Notes under the pieces: generated by a model
What the model was told of the DNA's origin: nothing
The model's input: only the letters and a program-made list of their open reading frames with translations
The model's database searches: none
Shown: positions 1 to 8,481 of the stretch, piece after piece
Layout of the letters: the number at the start of each line of letters is the position of its first letter
Position numbering within the stretch: position 1 is the first letter of the stretch
From: JANQOH01 sp965242575
GTDB lineage: Bacteria; Pseudomonadota; Alphaproteobacteria; UBA7887
Assembly (NCBI GenBank): GCA_965242575.1
Contig: OZ251461.1
Span: forward strand, 372,001 to 436,000
Length of the DNA stretch: 64,000 bases
Direction: 5' to 3'
Translations under genes and position numbers: made by a program

Positions 1-2
1 CC

Positions 3-527
3 TTCGCGGACGGGAACGGGCGCCTCCACCGCTGGCTCGCGCACCACGTCCTCGCGGCGGCGGGCTACGGCCCGCCCGGAATGGTGTTCCCCATCAGCGC
101 GGCGATCCTGGCGCGCATGGAGGAATACCGCGCCGTTCTCGAATCCCGGTCCGCCGCCCTGCTGCCCCTGGTGGACTGGCGCCCGACGCCCGACGGCAAC
201 GTGGAGGTCCTCAACGACACGGCGGATTTCTACCGCTATTTCGACGCGACGGCGCACACCGAGTTCCTCTATGCGCGCATCGAGGACACGGTCGAGGAGA
301 TCGTCCCCCGCGAGATACGCTTTCTGGAGGGCTACGATCGGTTCTCCGCCGGCGTGCGGCGGATCGTGGACATGCCGGGGCGGCGGGTGGAATTGCTCCG
401 CCGCTTCCTGGAGCAGGGCGGCGGGCGCTTGTCCCGGCGGGCGCGCGGCCGGGAGTTCGCGGCGCTGACGGACGAGGAAACCTCCGATATCGAGAGGCTT
501 TACGCCGAGGCCTTCGGCGAAGCTTGA
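3..527 (+). CDS. Fic family protein, C-terminal part (cut by window edge)
   Basis: The reading frame is open from the left edge and ends at a stop at 525-527. Its first visible residues, FADGNGRLHR, are the C-terminal half of the Fic signature HPFxDGNGRxxR, so the Fic active-site loop sits at the edge; the catalytic His lies outside the window. Fic enzymes usually transfer AMP from ATP to Ser, Thr or Tyr of target proteins. The remaining roughly 165 residues are helical and charged, and I see no second named domain. The N-terminal part cannot be judged, so intactness is unknown. The gene is followed closely by an SDR gene remnant on the other strand. Confidence 0.8.
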   Translation, partial: FADGNGRLHRWLAHHVLAAAGYGPPGMVFPISAAILARMEEYRAVLESRSAALLPLVDWRPTPDGNVEVLNDTADFYRYFDATAHTEFLYARIEDTVEEIVPREIRFLEGYDRFSAGVRRIVDMPGRRVELLRRFLEQGGGRLSRRARGREFAALTDEETSDIERLYAEAFGEA

Positions 528-548
528 ACCCGGGCGGCGGCGCCGCCG

Positions 549-913
549 CTACCGCGCCGCGCGCCCGCCGTCGATGCCATAGGTCGATCCGGCGCCATGC
601 GCGCTCTCGTCGCCGGAGAGGAAGAGCATCGGCCGCACCGCCTCCTCCGGGCAGGCGTAGCGGCCCTGGGGCGAGGCGGCCTCGTAATCGCGGCGGAAAC
701 CCTCGGGGTCGTCCGGCGCCAGCTGCGCCTCCAGCGAGCGCATCATGCGGGTGTCCACCGGCGAGGGGTGGACCGTATTGACGCGGACCCCGTCCCGCGC
801 GCCCTCCAGCGCCGCGGTGCGCATCAGGCCGACTACGGCGTGCTTGGAGGCGACGTAGGCCGGCATCCGCGCGCGGCCGCGCAAGCCGCCGCTGGGCGAG
901 GTGACGACGACGA
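549..913 (-). pseudogene. SDR oxidoreductase, C-terminal fragment (partial copy of the gene at 4898-5644)
   Basis: The minus-strand frame encodes about 120 residues matching the C-terminal half of the intact SDR at 4898-5644. It includes the catalytic YxxxK (AYVASKHAVVGL), the VNTVHPSPVDTRM loop and the GIDGGRAAR end. The Rossmann N-terminus is absent: similarity stops near 913 and unrelated sequence follows. The copies differ at a few per cent of bases and the fragment keeps an open frame, so the duplication seems fairly recent. With the intact gene it brackets the AT-richer island between them as imperfect direct repeats. A truncated remnant, not a working enzyme. Confidence 0.85.
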
Positions 914-1165
914 CCATCGCCACCCGCCTTCGCTCCACGCGGCACGCATCGAACCGGACGCCGAACACGCGTAGCTGGACACCGCGTAGGCGCATCCGCT
1001 ACGTTGCCAGCAAGGACGCGAGCCTTGCGCTCCGATGCCGCCGATGGTGCAATCGCATCCGGGATCGCCGCCGTGACCGGCGGTGGAGACAGCCCAGTTG
1101 CCCTCCGGCGGCCGCCGGTGGTAGAATCACATCTCTCGCGCACCGACGACAGGATATCGCAGGGA
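914..1165. other. Non-coding junction at the left end of the HATPase island
   Basis: This stretch lies between the broken end of the SDR fragment and the first island ORF. Open frames crossing it do not resemble known proteins and look like composition artefacts. It probably contains the left breakpoint of the insertion. I could not find a recombinase gene or a clear terminal inverted repeat. Confidence 0.4.
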
Positions 1166-1369
1166 ATGGCTCATCCACTCGAGGAAGGCGCGCGCGCCGT
1201 GATCGACGAGATTTCCTGGATGGTGGACGGCTTGGACGCCCACTTTCTGGCCGGGGACGAAGTTGACAAGCCGTCGGCGATCACCGACGAGCTGTTCCAC
1301 GTCGCCCACCAGGACCGCTGCGCGTGGTCGTTCAACGTGGAGCTGCAGCCGGATATCGAGAACTGGTAA
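1166..1369 (+). CDS. Small acidic hypothetical protein upstream of the HATPase gene
   Basis: Predicted 67-residue protein starting at ATG 1166 and ending 32 bases before the start of the large ATPase gene. Its composition (many Asp and Glu, Trp-containing segments such as EISWMVDGLDAHF) looks like a real soluble protein rather than a shadow frame. The in-frame region upstream of this ATG is arginine-rich and unlike protein. The AGGGA just before the ATG is too close to be a good ribosome binding site, so the start is uncertain. Its position suggests co-transcription with the ATPase and perhaps a partner or immunity role, but that is inference. I do not recognise the family. Confidence 0.45.
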   Translation: MAHPLEEGARAVIDEISWMVDGLDAHFLAGDEVDKPSAITDELFHVAHQDRCAWSFNVELQPDIENW

Positions 1370-1401
1370 ATCGGCAGTCCGGAAATAAAGGAGCAGCGCC
1401 A

Positions 1402-4400
1402 ATGACCAGCAACTACGACGCAATACGCAGGAATAACCTCAACCGATTCGGTACCGATATCGGACGTATCGGCAAAATGTTGCTCGCGGATCGTTACGAT
1501 GACCGCACCCATTTCATATATGAATTGCTACAAAACGCCGAGGATGCTCTCTCGAAACGACCGAATCGGACCGGTAAGAGATCCGTGCGTTTCAATCTGA
1601 AAGGCGACAGTCTGTCCGTCCGCCACTTCGGCAAACCTTTCGACAAGAACGACGTAGAAGGCGTCTGTGGAATCGATGAAAGTACGAAGGATATTACAAG
1701 CATCGGAAGATTCGGAATAGGCTTCAAATCCGTCTATGCGTTCACCCAATTACCCGAAATTCACTCTGGGGATGAGGATTTTGCCATAGAAAATTACGTC
1801 TGGCCCAGATCTGTTCCTTATTATGATCGGGAGCACGACGAAACAGTCATAGTTATGCCGGGGCTGAATTCGAACGACTGTGAAGAGATTGAGGACGGTC
1901 TTGCACGCATGGGGCCGGATGCGCTCATATTCCTGAAGGAAATAGAAGAAATTGAATGGGCAACACGGAACGGCTCATCCGGCGTTTACCTGCGACAATC
2001 CGAAAACCTTGACGATAACGTATACCGGATAACCATCGTCGGTAACGCGGACGGACTACCGGATACGGAACAAGTGTGGCTGGTGTTCTCGAAAAACATA
2101 TATGCACCCGATGGGGTTTCGGCAGGTCGCGCCGAAATCGCATTTCTGATCGAAGATGATGAAGTGCGCGCGATTCCCAGCTCGCCCTTGGTGGTTTTCT
2201 TCCCAACCGTCGTCAAAACCGATCTTGGGTTCCTGATACAAGGTCCTTACCGCACTACTCCGAGCCGCGATAACGTACACTCCAAAGACGAATGGAATCT
2301 GAGATGCATACATGAAACCGCTGGCTTGCTCCCCGGGGTGTTGGCTTGGCTGCGCGATCACGATATGTTAACTGTGAATACGCTTCAACTCCTACCTTTC
2401 GATTTGGAGAAATTCCCGACAAACTCGATGTTTCATTCTTTCTTCCGGGAAACGAAACGCTGTCTTTCGGAAGATAGCTTGTTGCCAGATTCTCGCGGTG
2501 GCTATGTTTCTGGTAACAAAGCCGTGCTTTCCGGAACGCGAGCAGTGCGCGAGTTATTTACCGCGGCTCAGCTGGCAGAACTCGCCGGTGGCGATCCGGA
2601 TATCATGTGGCTGGATGGCGGAATATCTCAGGACCGCACACCGGCATTGCGAAAATATTTGCGAGAGATTCTTGGGGTGAAGGAATATGAGCCGCGGACG
2701 ATCCCGTCCTTGCTTAACACATCGTTCCTGCAACGCCAGAGCGATGAGTGGCTGCGCCGGCTTTACGAATTTCTTGCCGACCAACCCTCCTTGCGACGTT
2801 GGGCGATGGATTTCCCGTTGATTCGACTTGACGACGGGACGCATACCAAACCATGCAGAGGAGGAAAGGCGGCGGTGTTTCTTCCCGGAGAAGCCGAAAC
2901 GGGTTTTCCAACCATCCGCCGATCCGCGTGCGAATCGGATAAGGCCCGTGATTTTCTGCGCACCCTTGGTCTTACCGAACCTAACGCGGTCGACGATATC
3001 ATAGCTAACGTGCTGCCAAAATACGCGGATGCGGATTTCAATATCTCTGAGGGTGAGTACAAGAAGGATATGCGCCGCATTATGGAGGCATTCGAGACCG
3101 ACTCCAGAACGCAACGAGATAAGATCACGGAAAGGCTTCGTGGAAGTTGGTTCGTTCGGTGTATGGACGCAGAAGACAGTACTGTGAGCTACGCGCAGCC
3201 TGAGAATGTTTATTACCCTACGGAACGACTGAAACAATTGTTCTCCGGTGTCCGAGGCATAAAATTGTCTGACGACGGCGATGAGATATTTCGTACCTAC
3301 GCTTGGCGCTCCTTGCTGGAAGCATGCGGTGTCGTGAGATATTTGCGCCCTGTCCGGGTCGATGATGTCAGCCGTCTATCGAGTGATCGGCGCAAGGAGC
3401 TGCGGAATAGCATAAATTGGGGAGATAAGAACTACCGCAGCGAGCGAATTGAGGACTGGGATCTTTTCGGCGTCAATGATTTGATAGAATTGTTGCCTAA
3501 CCTGGATCTCGATGATCGGACGTCAAGATGCCGTTTCCTGTGGGAGGAACTGGCAAATCTTCGAGATCGGCGAGGGGAGCACGTCTATAGGTGTGCTTAT
3601 TCCTGGTCTTTCTATGGGGCGTGGTGGTCCGCTCCGCAGGACTCCTCGTTCGTGCGGCTGTTAAATTCGGTCAGATGGATCCCGGACTCTTCAGGAAACC
3701 TGCAAGATCCCGGCGCATTGGATTTCGAATCGCTCGGCTGGAAAGCCGATCCGTTTCTGCAATCCAAGATAAAATTCAGGCCCCCTGTCGTCGAACAGCT
3801 TGCGCGAGAAGTGGGATTGGATCCGGAACTTCTTCGTCGTCTCAAGGAGGAAGGGATTACCAGTGTGGCGGATTTTGAGAAATTGTCGCCGTCCAAGCGA
3901 TCGCCGACGCGTGGCGCACTGGAGGTCGCTGAGCACGAGCGCGAGTCGGCTGGTGCCGGGCTGGACGGCCGCGACGACGGTGTCGATCGAAATTCCGGAA
4001 CTTATGATCTTTGTAGCGAGGAGAAGACCCGGGACTATCGAGGTTATAATCGGGATTCCTACCGCTCCGCTTCGCACCGATTCGTATCGTATATTGCTGT
4101 TCGCTATGAAGAAAGCAGTGACGACCCGGACAGATTGAAACACGAAGATCGTATGGATCTGGAGAGTCAGGCTATCGAGTTTATCTTAAGCCGCGAGCCC
4201 CAGTGGACGACCGCTCCCGCATCCAACCCAGGGTTCGACCTGTTCGAAGAAGGATCCGATGGACAACCTGCGCGATGGTGCGAGGTGAAAGCCATGACCG
4301 GCACCCTCGACGACCGCCCTGTCACTCTTAGCAGAACTCAGTTCGAGTGCGCGCGTCAAAAGGGGCAAGATTATTATCTCTACGTTGTGGAACTTGCCGG

Positions 4401-4509
4401 GACTCCCGGTTCTCGACGTCTCGTGCGCATCCAGAATCCCGCAGGCGAAGCTCGCTACTTTACGTTCGACCGCGGCTGGCGCGATATCGCGGATTCGGAT
4501 CACGAGTAG
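1402..4509 (+). CDS. Large HSP90-like (sacsin-type) ATPase with C-terminal DUF3883 nuclease-like domain
   Basis: Predicted 1035-residue protein. The start at ATG 1402 is chosen for the AAAGGAG 11 bases upstream, over an earlier in-frame start at 1324. The N-terminus has GHKL/HATPase motifs: an N-box ELLQNAEDA at residues 41-49, then GIDEST near 90-95 and the glycine loop GRFGIGFKS at 102-110, as in sacsin-type ATPases. The middle, roughly 200-880, is unassigned. The C-terminal ~110 residues resemble DUF3883: NPGFDLF near 940 and CEVKAM near 959 give the D...ExK pattern of restriction-like nucleases. Proteins with this architecture are often found in defence islands. GC content is clearly lower than in neighbouring genes, and flanking SDR copies support acquisition. 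An anti-phage or DNA-damage role is inference. Confidence 0.85.
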   Translation: MTSNYDAIRRNNLNRFGTDIGRIGKMLLADRYDDRTHFIYELLQNAEDALSKRPNRTGKRSVRFNLKGDSLSVRHFGKPFDKNDVEGVCGIDESTKDITSIGRFGIGFKSVYAFTQLPEIHSGDEDFAIENYVWPRSVPYYDREHDETVIVMPGLNSNDCEEIEDGLARMGPDALIFLKEIEEIEWATRNGSSGVYLRQSENLDDNVYRITIVGNADGLPDTEQVWLVFSKNIYAPDGVSAGRAEIAFLIEDDEVRAIPSSPLVVFFPTVVKTDLGFLIQGPYRTTPSRDNVHSKDEWNLRCIHETAGLLPGVLAWLRDHDMLTVNTLQLLPFDLEKFPTNSMFHSFFRETKRCLSEDSLLPDSRGGYVSGNKAVLSGTRAVRELFTAAQLAELAGGDPDIMWLDGGISQDRTPALRKYLREILGVKEYEPRTIPSLLNTSFLQRQSDEWLRRLYEFLADQPSLRRWAMDFPLIRLDDGTHTKPCRGGKAAVFLPGEAETGFPTIRRSACESDKARDFLRTLGLTEPNAVDDIIANVLPKYADADFNISEGEYKKDMRRIMEAFETDSRTQRDKITERLRGSWFVRCMDAEDSTVSYAQPENVYYPTERLKQLFSGVRGIKLSDDGDEIFRTYAWRSLLEACGVVRYLRPVRVDDVSRLSSDRRKELRNSINWGDKNYRSERIEDWDLFGVNDLIELLPNLDLDDRTSRCRFLWEELANLRDRRGEHVYRCAYSWSFYGAWWSAPQDSSFVRLLNSVRWIPDSSGNLQDPGALDFESLGWKADPFLQSKIKFRPPVVEQLAREVGLDPELLRRLKEEGITSVADFEKLSPSKRSPTRGALEVAEHERESAGAGLDGRDDGVDRNSGTYDLCSEEKTRDYRGYNRDSYRSASHRFVSYIAVRYEESSDDPDRLKHEDRMDLESQAIEFILSREPQWTTAPASNPGFDLFEEGSDGQPARWCEVKAMTGTLDDRPVTLSRTQFECARQKGQDYYLYVVELAGTPGSRRLVRIQNPAGEARYFTFDRGWRDIADSDHE

Positions 4510-4571
4510 CCGCATCCAGATGGCTAGCGAACGCAGACATCCCCATCGCATCGAGTATGCGGTCCGCGTAG

Positions 4572-4838
4572 TCCTCCATCGGCGTCCGCCCGGAGGCGCT
4601 TGCGGAGCTCGGCCTGGACGCGCCGGCGAACGTCGCGGTGCGGGTGGCGGAGAACACCGGCGACGCCGTCCACTTTGTCCTTCCGCCCGACCCCAACGCC
4701 GCGCTGGAGGACGAGAAGCTGAGCGCCGTTTCCGGCGGCCTGCCGGCGAGCACCGCCAGTTCGGCGTCCAGCGTCGGCTGCCTGCCCAGCACCGTCAGCA
4801 CCGGCGGGACGGCGAGTTCGATCCGTCCCTTCGCGTAA
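4572..4838 (+). pseudogene. NHLP (nitrile hydratase-like leader) RiPP precursor, 5'-truncated
   Basis: After an in-frame stop at 4569-4571 the frame reads as the second half of an NHLP leader: RPEALAELGLDAPANVAVRV, then AENTGDAVHFVLPPDP, then LEDEKLSAVSGG. The VSGG is a typical double-glycine cleavage site. The following 32-residue core, starting LPASTASSASSVGC, is rich in Ser and Thr with one Cys and ends in RPFA before TAA at 4836. The usual 30-40 residue N-terminal part of the leader is missing and no good start codon exists, so I read it as a gene truncated at the right breakpoint of the island. No modification enzyme or dedicated transporter is adjacent. Confidence 0.6.
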
Positions 4839-4897
4839 AGCCTACCCCGCGGCCCGTCCGGCGCCAAGCGAATCGGCCCAGCTCGGAAGACGGGCCG

Positions 4898-5644
4898 CTA
4901 CCGCGCCGCGCGCCCGCCGTCGATACTATAGGTCGAGCCGGTGCAGTGCAAGCTCTCATCGCCGGCGAGGAAGAGCATCAGCCGCGCCACCTCCTCCGGG
5001 CGGGCGTAGCGGCCCTGGGGCGAGGCGGCCTCGTAATCGCGGCGGAAACCCTCCGGGTCGTCCGGCGCCAGCTGCGCCTCCAGCGAGCGCATCATGCGGG
5101 TGTCCACCGGCGACGGGTGGACCGTGTTGACGCGGACTCCGTCCCGCGCCCCCTCCAGCGCCGCGGTGCGCATCAGGCCGACCACGGCGTGCTTGGAGGC
5201 GACGTAGGCCGGCATCCGCGCGCGGCCGCGCAGGCCCGCTATCGACGAAGTGACGACGATGCTCCCGCCGCCCCGCGCGCGCAGCGCCGGCATGGCGTAT
5301 TTCAGGCCCAGGAACACGCCGCGCAGATTGACCGCGATCACCCGGTCGAAGGTCTCCAGGTCGTACTCCTCGACCGGCGCGACATCGCCCTCGATGCCGG
5401 CGTTCAGGACGGCGATGTCGAGGCCGCCGAAGCCCTCCACCGCCACGCCGACCGCGTCCTCCATGTCGTCGGAGCGGGAGACGTCGCCGACGAAGGTCCG
5501 CGCGCCGTCGATGGCGGGCATGGCCGGGTCGGTGTCCATGAGCACCAGCCGCGCGCCCTCGGCGGCGAACAGCCGCGCGCCGGCGGCGCCTATCCCGCCC
5601 GCCGCGCCGGTGACGAGGGCGGTCTTGCCCGCGAGCCGCGCCAC
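4898..5644 (-). CDS. SDR-family NAD(P)-dependent oxidoreductase
   Basis: 248-residue classical short-chain dehydrogenase with GTG start at 5644. The cofactor motif GAAGGIGAAGA is near residues 13-23, NAG is in ...AVLNAGIEG, the catalytic Ser is in IVVTSSIAG, and the Tyr-Lys pair is in AYVASKHAV. It is the last gene of the cox-like operon and starts one base after the stop of the C45-family gene. The substrate is not deducible. Its 3' half is duplicated at 549-913. Confidence 0.9.
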   Translation of the reverse strand: MARLAGKTALVTGAAGGIGAAGARLFAAEGARLVLMDTDPAMPAIDGARTFVGDVSRSDDMEDAVGVAVEGFGGLDIAVLNAGIEGDVAPVEEYDLETFDRVIAVNLRGVFLGLKYAMPALRARGGGSIVVTSSIAGLRGRARMPAYVASKHAVVGLMRTAALEGARDGVRVNTVHPSPVDTRMMRSLEAQLAPDDPEGFRRDYEAASPQGRYARPEEVARLMLFLAGDESLHCTGSTYSIDGGRAAR

Positions 5645-5645
5645 G

Positions 5646-6731
5646 TCACGCCTCCAGCCGGAAGACGCCGTAGGCGTTGGCGCAGGGCGGGCCGTCGGTG
5701 GCGTGGAGGATGCGGTTCGTCAGGTCGAGGATCGCCGACGTCACCGTGGTCACGCGCTCGGGTTCGGGGGCGGACTCGTCGGGGTGGGCGCAGATCGCCC
5801 GGGGCGCCGAGAAATGGTCGGCGAACAGTCCTTGCATCGTCTTCACCTCCACCGGCTTGTTCGCCCGGCGCATCAGGCGCTTCAGGCGGCGCGCGCGGAA
5901 CAGGGTGCTCGCGCTCCGCCGCTCCATCGTCGAGGTCACGGCGAGCGCCTCGAAATGGTTGGCGTGGGTCAGCAACCCGTCGTCGTCGGGATGGATCGCC
6001 GCCTCGGAATCGGGCGCCGCCTCGATGTCGATCGCCTCGCCGTCGGCGTGGCCTATCAGCATGTTGACCGAACAGACGCGCGGCGCGCCCACCACCGCGT
6101 CGAGCGCGTCGGCGAAGGTCCGCGACGTCAGAATCTCGCGCGCCCGCAGGTGGAACGGCTTGCGCTCCGGGTCCGCGCCCTCGCGATCGGTGGTCAGGCC
6201 GTTGCAGCACAGGCCGATGCCCGCCTCGTTGAGGCCGATCATGCCGCCGGCGATGCCCGCCTGGGTAAGGCAGAGGAAATCGGGAAACCCCGCGCCGCGC
6301 ACGCGGAGGACGGCGACCCGCCCGACGAGCCGCGCGAGCCAGTCCCAATTCTGCCCCATCAGCATGGCGCCGGAGCGGGTGGCCTCCGGCAGCGCGGCGA
6401 AGGCGGTGCAGCCGAACGCCGCCTCCCGGGCGAACAGCGCGTAGCTGAGCTCCCAGCGCGCGTTCAACAGGCCCACCGGCGCCATGTCGAGGCCGGCGCC
6501 CTCGGCGATCCCCGCCATCTCGGCGCTGTACTCGGCGTCCATCGCGGCGATGCGCGCGGCCCAGCGGCCGCCCTCGGCAAGCGCGTCGGCGCGCGCGATT
6601 CCGCCGGATTCGAACCGCGCGAGATAGGTCTCGACGTTGTCGCGGACGGCGGCGGCGAGCGCCGCGCCGTGGACGCGCCCGCGCTCCCGCGCATCGCCGG
6701 ACAGGTCGACCAGTCGCGGACCGCCGCTCAT
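5646..6731 (-). CDS. C45-family autoproteolytic acyltransferase/hydrolase
   Basis: 361 residues, the usual length for peptidase family C45 (acyl-CoA:6-aminopenicillanate acyltransferase type). The expected maturation and nucleophile site is Gly-Cys at residues 107-108 (AAFGCTAF), followed by GQNWDW, which matches Ntn-hydrolase members of this family. Such enzymes cleave themselves before Cys and act on amide bonds. The ATG overlaps the stop of the MoxR ATPase gene (ATGA), so it is translationally coupled to the Mo-hydroxylase operon. Possible roles are processing of an amide substrate upstream of the hydroxylase or a maturation step; neither is shown by the sequence. Confidence 0.85.
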   Translation of the reverse strand: MSGGPRLVDLSGDARERGRVHGAALAAAVRDNVETYLARFESGGIARADALAEGGRWAARIAAMDAEYSAEMAGIAEGAGLDMAPVGLLNARWELSYALFAREAAFGCTAFAALPEATRSGAMLMGQNWDWLARLVGRVAVLRVRGAGFPDFLCLTQAGIAGGMIGLNEAGIGLCCNGLTTDREGADPERKPFHLRAREILTSRTFADALDAVVGAPRVCSVNMLIGHADGEAIDIEAAPDSEAAIHPDDDGLLTHANHFEALAVTSTMERRSASTLFRARRLKRLMRRANKPVEVKTMQGLFADHFSAPRAICAHPDESAPEPERVTTVTSAILDLTNRILHATDGPPCANAYGVFRLEA

Positions 6732-7678
6732 TCCGCCGTCCTCCCCCGCTCCGCCGCCGCGCCGGCCCCGCCCTCCGCCAGGAGGGCGGCGGCGCGCGCG
6801 CCGCGGACCTTGTCGAGGTCGTCGCGGTATTTCAGCAGCACGCCGAGGGTTTCGTCAACGGCCGCGGCGTCGAGCTCCGCGCGGTCGAGGCGCCGCAGCG
6901 CGTTCGCCCAGTCGATGGTCTCGGCGATGCCCGGGCTCTTGAACAGGTCCTCGCCGCGCAGCTTCTGGACGAAATCCACCACCTGCGCGGCCAGCTCCGC
7001 GCGCGCCTCCGGCGCCCGCTCGGCGAGGATGCGCTTCTCCCGCGCCGCGTCGGGATAGTCGATCCAGTGGTAGAAGCAGCGCCGCTTGACGGCGTCGTGG
7101 ATCTCGCGCGTGCGGTTGGAGGTGATCACCACCGCCGGCGGCGCGGCGGCGCGCACCGCGCCGAGCTCGGGGATCGTCACCTGGAAGTCCGCCAGAACCT
7201 CCAGCAGATAGGCTTCGAACGGCTCGTCGGCGCGGTCGATCTCGTCGATCAGCAGCACCGGCGGGCCGCCCTCCGCCTCCAGCGCCCGGAGGATGGGGCG
7301 GGCGACGAGGAAGCGGCGGTCGAACACGTCGGCGACCAGCCGGGCGCGGTCCGCGGCGCCGGCGGCGCGCGCGGCCTGGATCTCGATCATCTGCGCGGCG
7401 TAGTTCCACTCGTACACCGCGCTGGCCACGTCGAGGCCCTCGTAGCATTGCAGCCGCACCAGCCGCCGGCCCAGCCGCGCCGCGAGCACCTTGGCGACCT
7501 CGGTCTTGCCGACCCCGGCCTCGCCCTCCAGGAACAGCGGCCGCTCCATCGCCAGCGACAGATAGACGGCGACCGCCAGGCCGCGCTCGGCGACGTAGCC
7601 GCCGGCCGCGAGCAGCGCCAGCGTGTCGTCGACCGATCCGGGAAGCGGAGAAGGCGCGGCGGCGGGCGCGTCCGTCAA
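6728..7678 (-). CDS. MoxR-type AAA ATPase (CoxD-like)
   Basis: 316 residues. The chosen start is TTG 7678, which overlaps the stop of the FAD subunit gene (TTGA); the longer open frame upstream is antisense noise. The P-loop GEAGVGKT is at residues 52-59, Walker B is LLIDEIDRAD, and sensor-1 is VITSNRTREI. MoxR ATPases adjacent to CO-dehydrogenase-type operons (CoxD) act in inserting or sulfurating the Mo-Cu or Mo centre. Position directly behind coxM supports a maturation chaperone role for this hydroxylase. No separate VWA-domain partner (CoxE) is present next to it. Confidence 0.88.
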   Translation of the reverse strand: MTDAPAAAPSPLPGSVDDTLALLAAGGYVAERGLAVAVYLSLAMERPLFLEGEAGVGKTEVAKVLAARLGRRLVRLQCYEGLDVASAVYEWNYAAQMIEIQAARAAGAADRARLVADVFDRRFLVARPILRALEAEGGPPVLLIDEIDRADEPFEAYLLEVLADFQVTIPELGAVRAAAPPAVVITSNRTREIHDAVKRRCFYHWIDYPDAAREKRILAERAPEARAELAAQVVDFVQKLRGEDLFKSPGIAETIDWANALRRLDRAELDAAAVDETLGVLLKYRDDLDKVRGARAAALLAEGGAGAAAERGRTAE

Positions 7679-8469
7679 GCGCAGCCCGCCGCGGCGCGGC
7701 GCGCCATGACGCCGACCAGATGGGCGCGGTATTCGGCGCTGGCGTGAATGTCGTCGTTGAGATCGGATTGGGGAACGGCGGCGCCCTCCAGCGCTTCGGG
7801 CGCGAAATCGGCGGCGAGGGCGCGCTCCATCGCGGCGGCGCGGAACGCGCACGGCGCGGCGCCGGTGACGGCGACGCGGACGCCGCCGGCCGCCCGCGCC
7901 GCCATGACGCCGACGATGGCGTAACGCGACGCCGGGTTGGGGAATTTGGCGTAACACGCCGCCTGCGGGATCGGGAACGCCACCGCGGTGACGATCTCGC
8001 CGGGCTCCAGCGCCGTCTCGAACATGCCGGAGAAGAAGTCGTCGCCGGCGATCTCCCGGCGGTCGGTGCGCACCGTCGCGCCGAGGCCGAGGACGGCGGC
8101 GGGGTAGTCGGCCGCCGGATCGGCGTTGGCGATGGAGCCGCCGATGGAGCCGCGGTTGCGCACGTGCGGGTCGCCGATGCCCTCCGCCAGCGCCGCGAGG
8201 GCGGGGATCGCCCCGGCGACGACGGCGCTCGCCGCGACCTCGGCGTGGGTCGCCATCGCGCCGACGACCACCGCGCCGCCGTCGCGGGAGACCCCCCGCA
8301 ATTCGTCGAGCCCGGCCAGGTCGACCAGGTCGGACGGGCTGGCGAGCCGCTGCTTCATGGTGGGCAGCAGGGTGTGTCCGCCGGCGAGATAGGCCGGGTC
8401 GCGCGCCGCCTCGAAGCGCCGCCGGGCGTCGGCCAGCGACTCCGCGCGCGCATAGGCGAATGGGTACAT
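7675..8469 (-). CDS. Mo-hydroxylase FAD-binding medium subunit (CoxM-like)
   Basis: 264 residues of the xanthine-dehydrogenase/CO-dehydrogenase medium subunit family. It begins MYPFAYARAESL, has the FAD-binding AGGHTLLPTMKQR segment near residues 31-43 and GSIGGSIANADPAAD near 110-124. It accepts electrons from the 2Fe-2S subunit and passes them to an acceptor. It follows coxL by 12 bases in the same operon. Confidence 0.92.
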   Translation of the reverse strand: MYPFAYARAESLADARRRFEAARDPAYLAGGHTLLPTMKQRLASPSDLVDLAGLDELRGVSRDGGAVVVGAMATHAEVAASAVVAGAIPALAALAEGIGDPHVRNRGSIGGSIANADPAADYPAAVLGLGATVRTDRREIAGDDFFSGMFETALEPGEIVTAVAFPIPQAACYAKFPNPASRYAIVGVMAARAAGGVRVAVTGAAPCAFRAAAMERALAADFAPEALEGAAVPQSDLNDDIHASAEYRAHLVGVMARRAAAGCA

Positions 8470-8481
8470 GCGCCGCCTCCC

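Noticed and set aside
4385..6067. 560-residue plus-strand frame over the SDR gene
   Set aside because: Shadow of the SDR and C45 genes; Arg-rich, no motifs.
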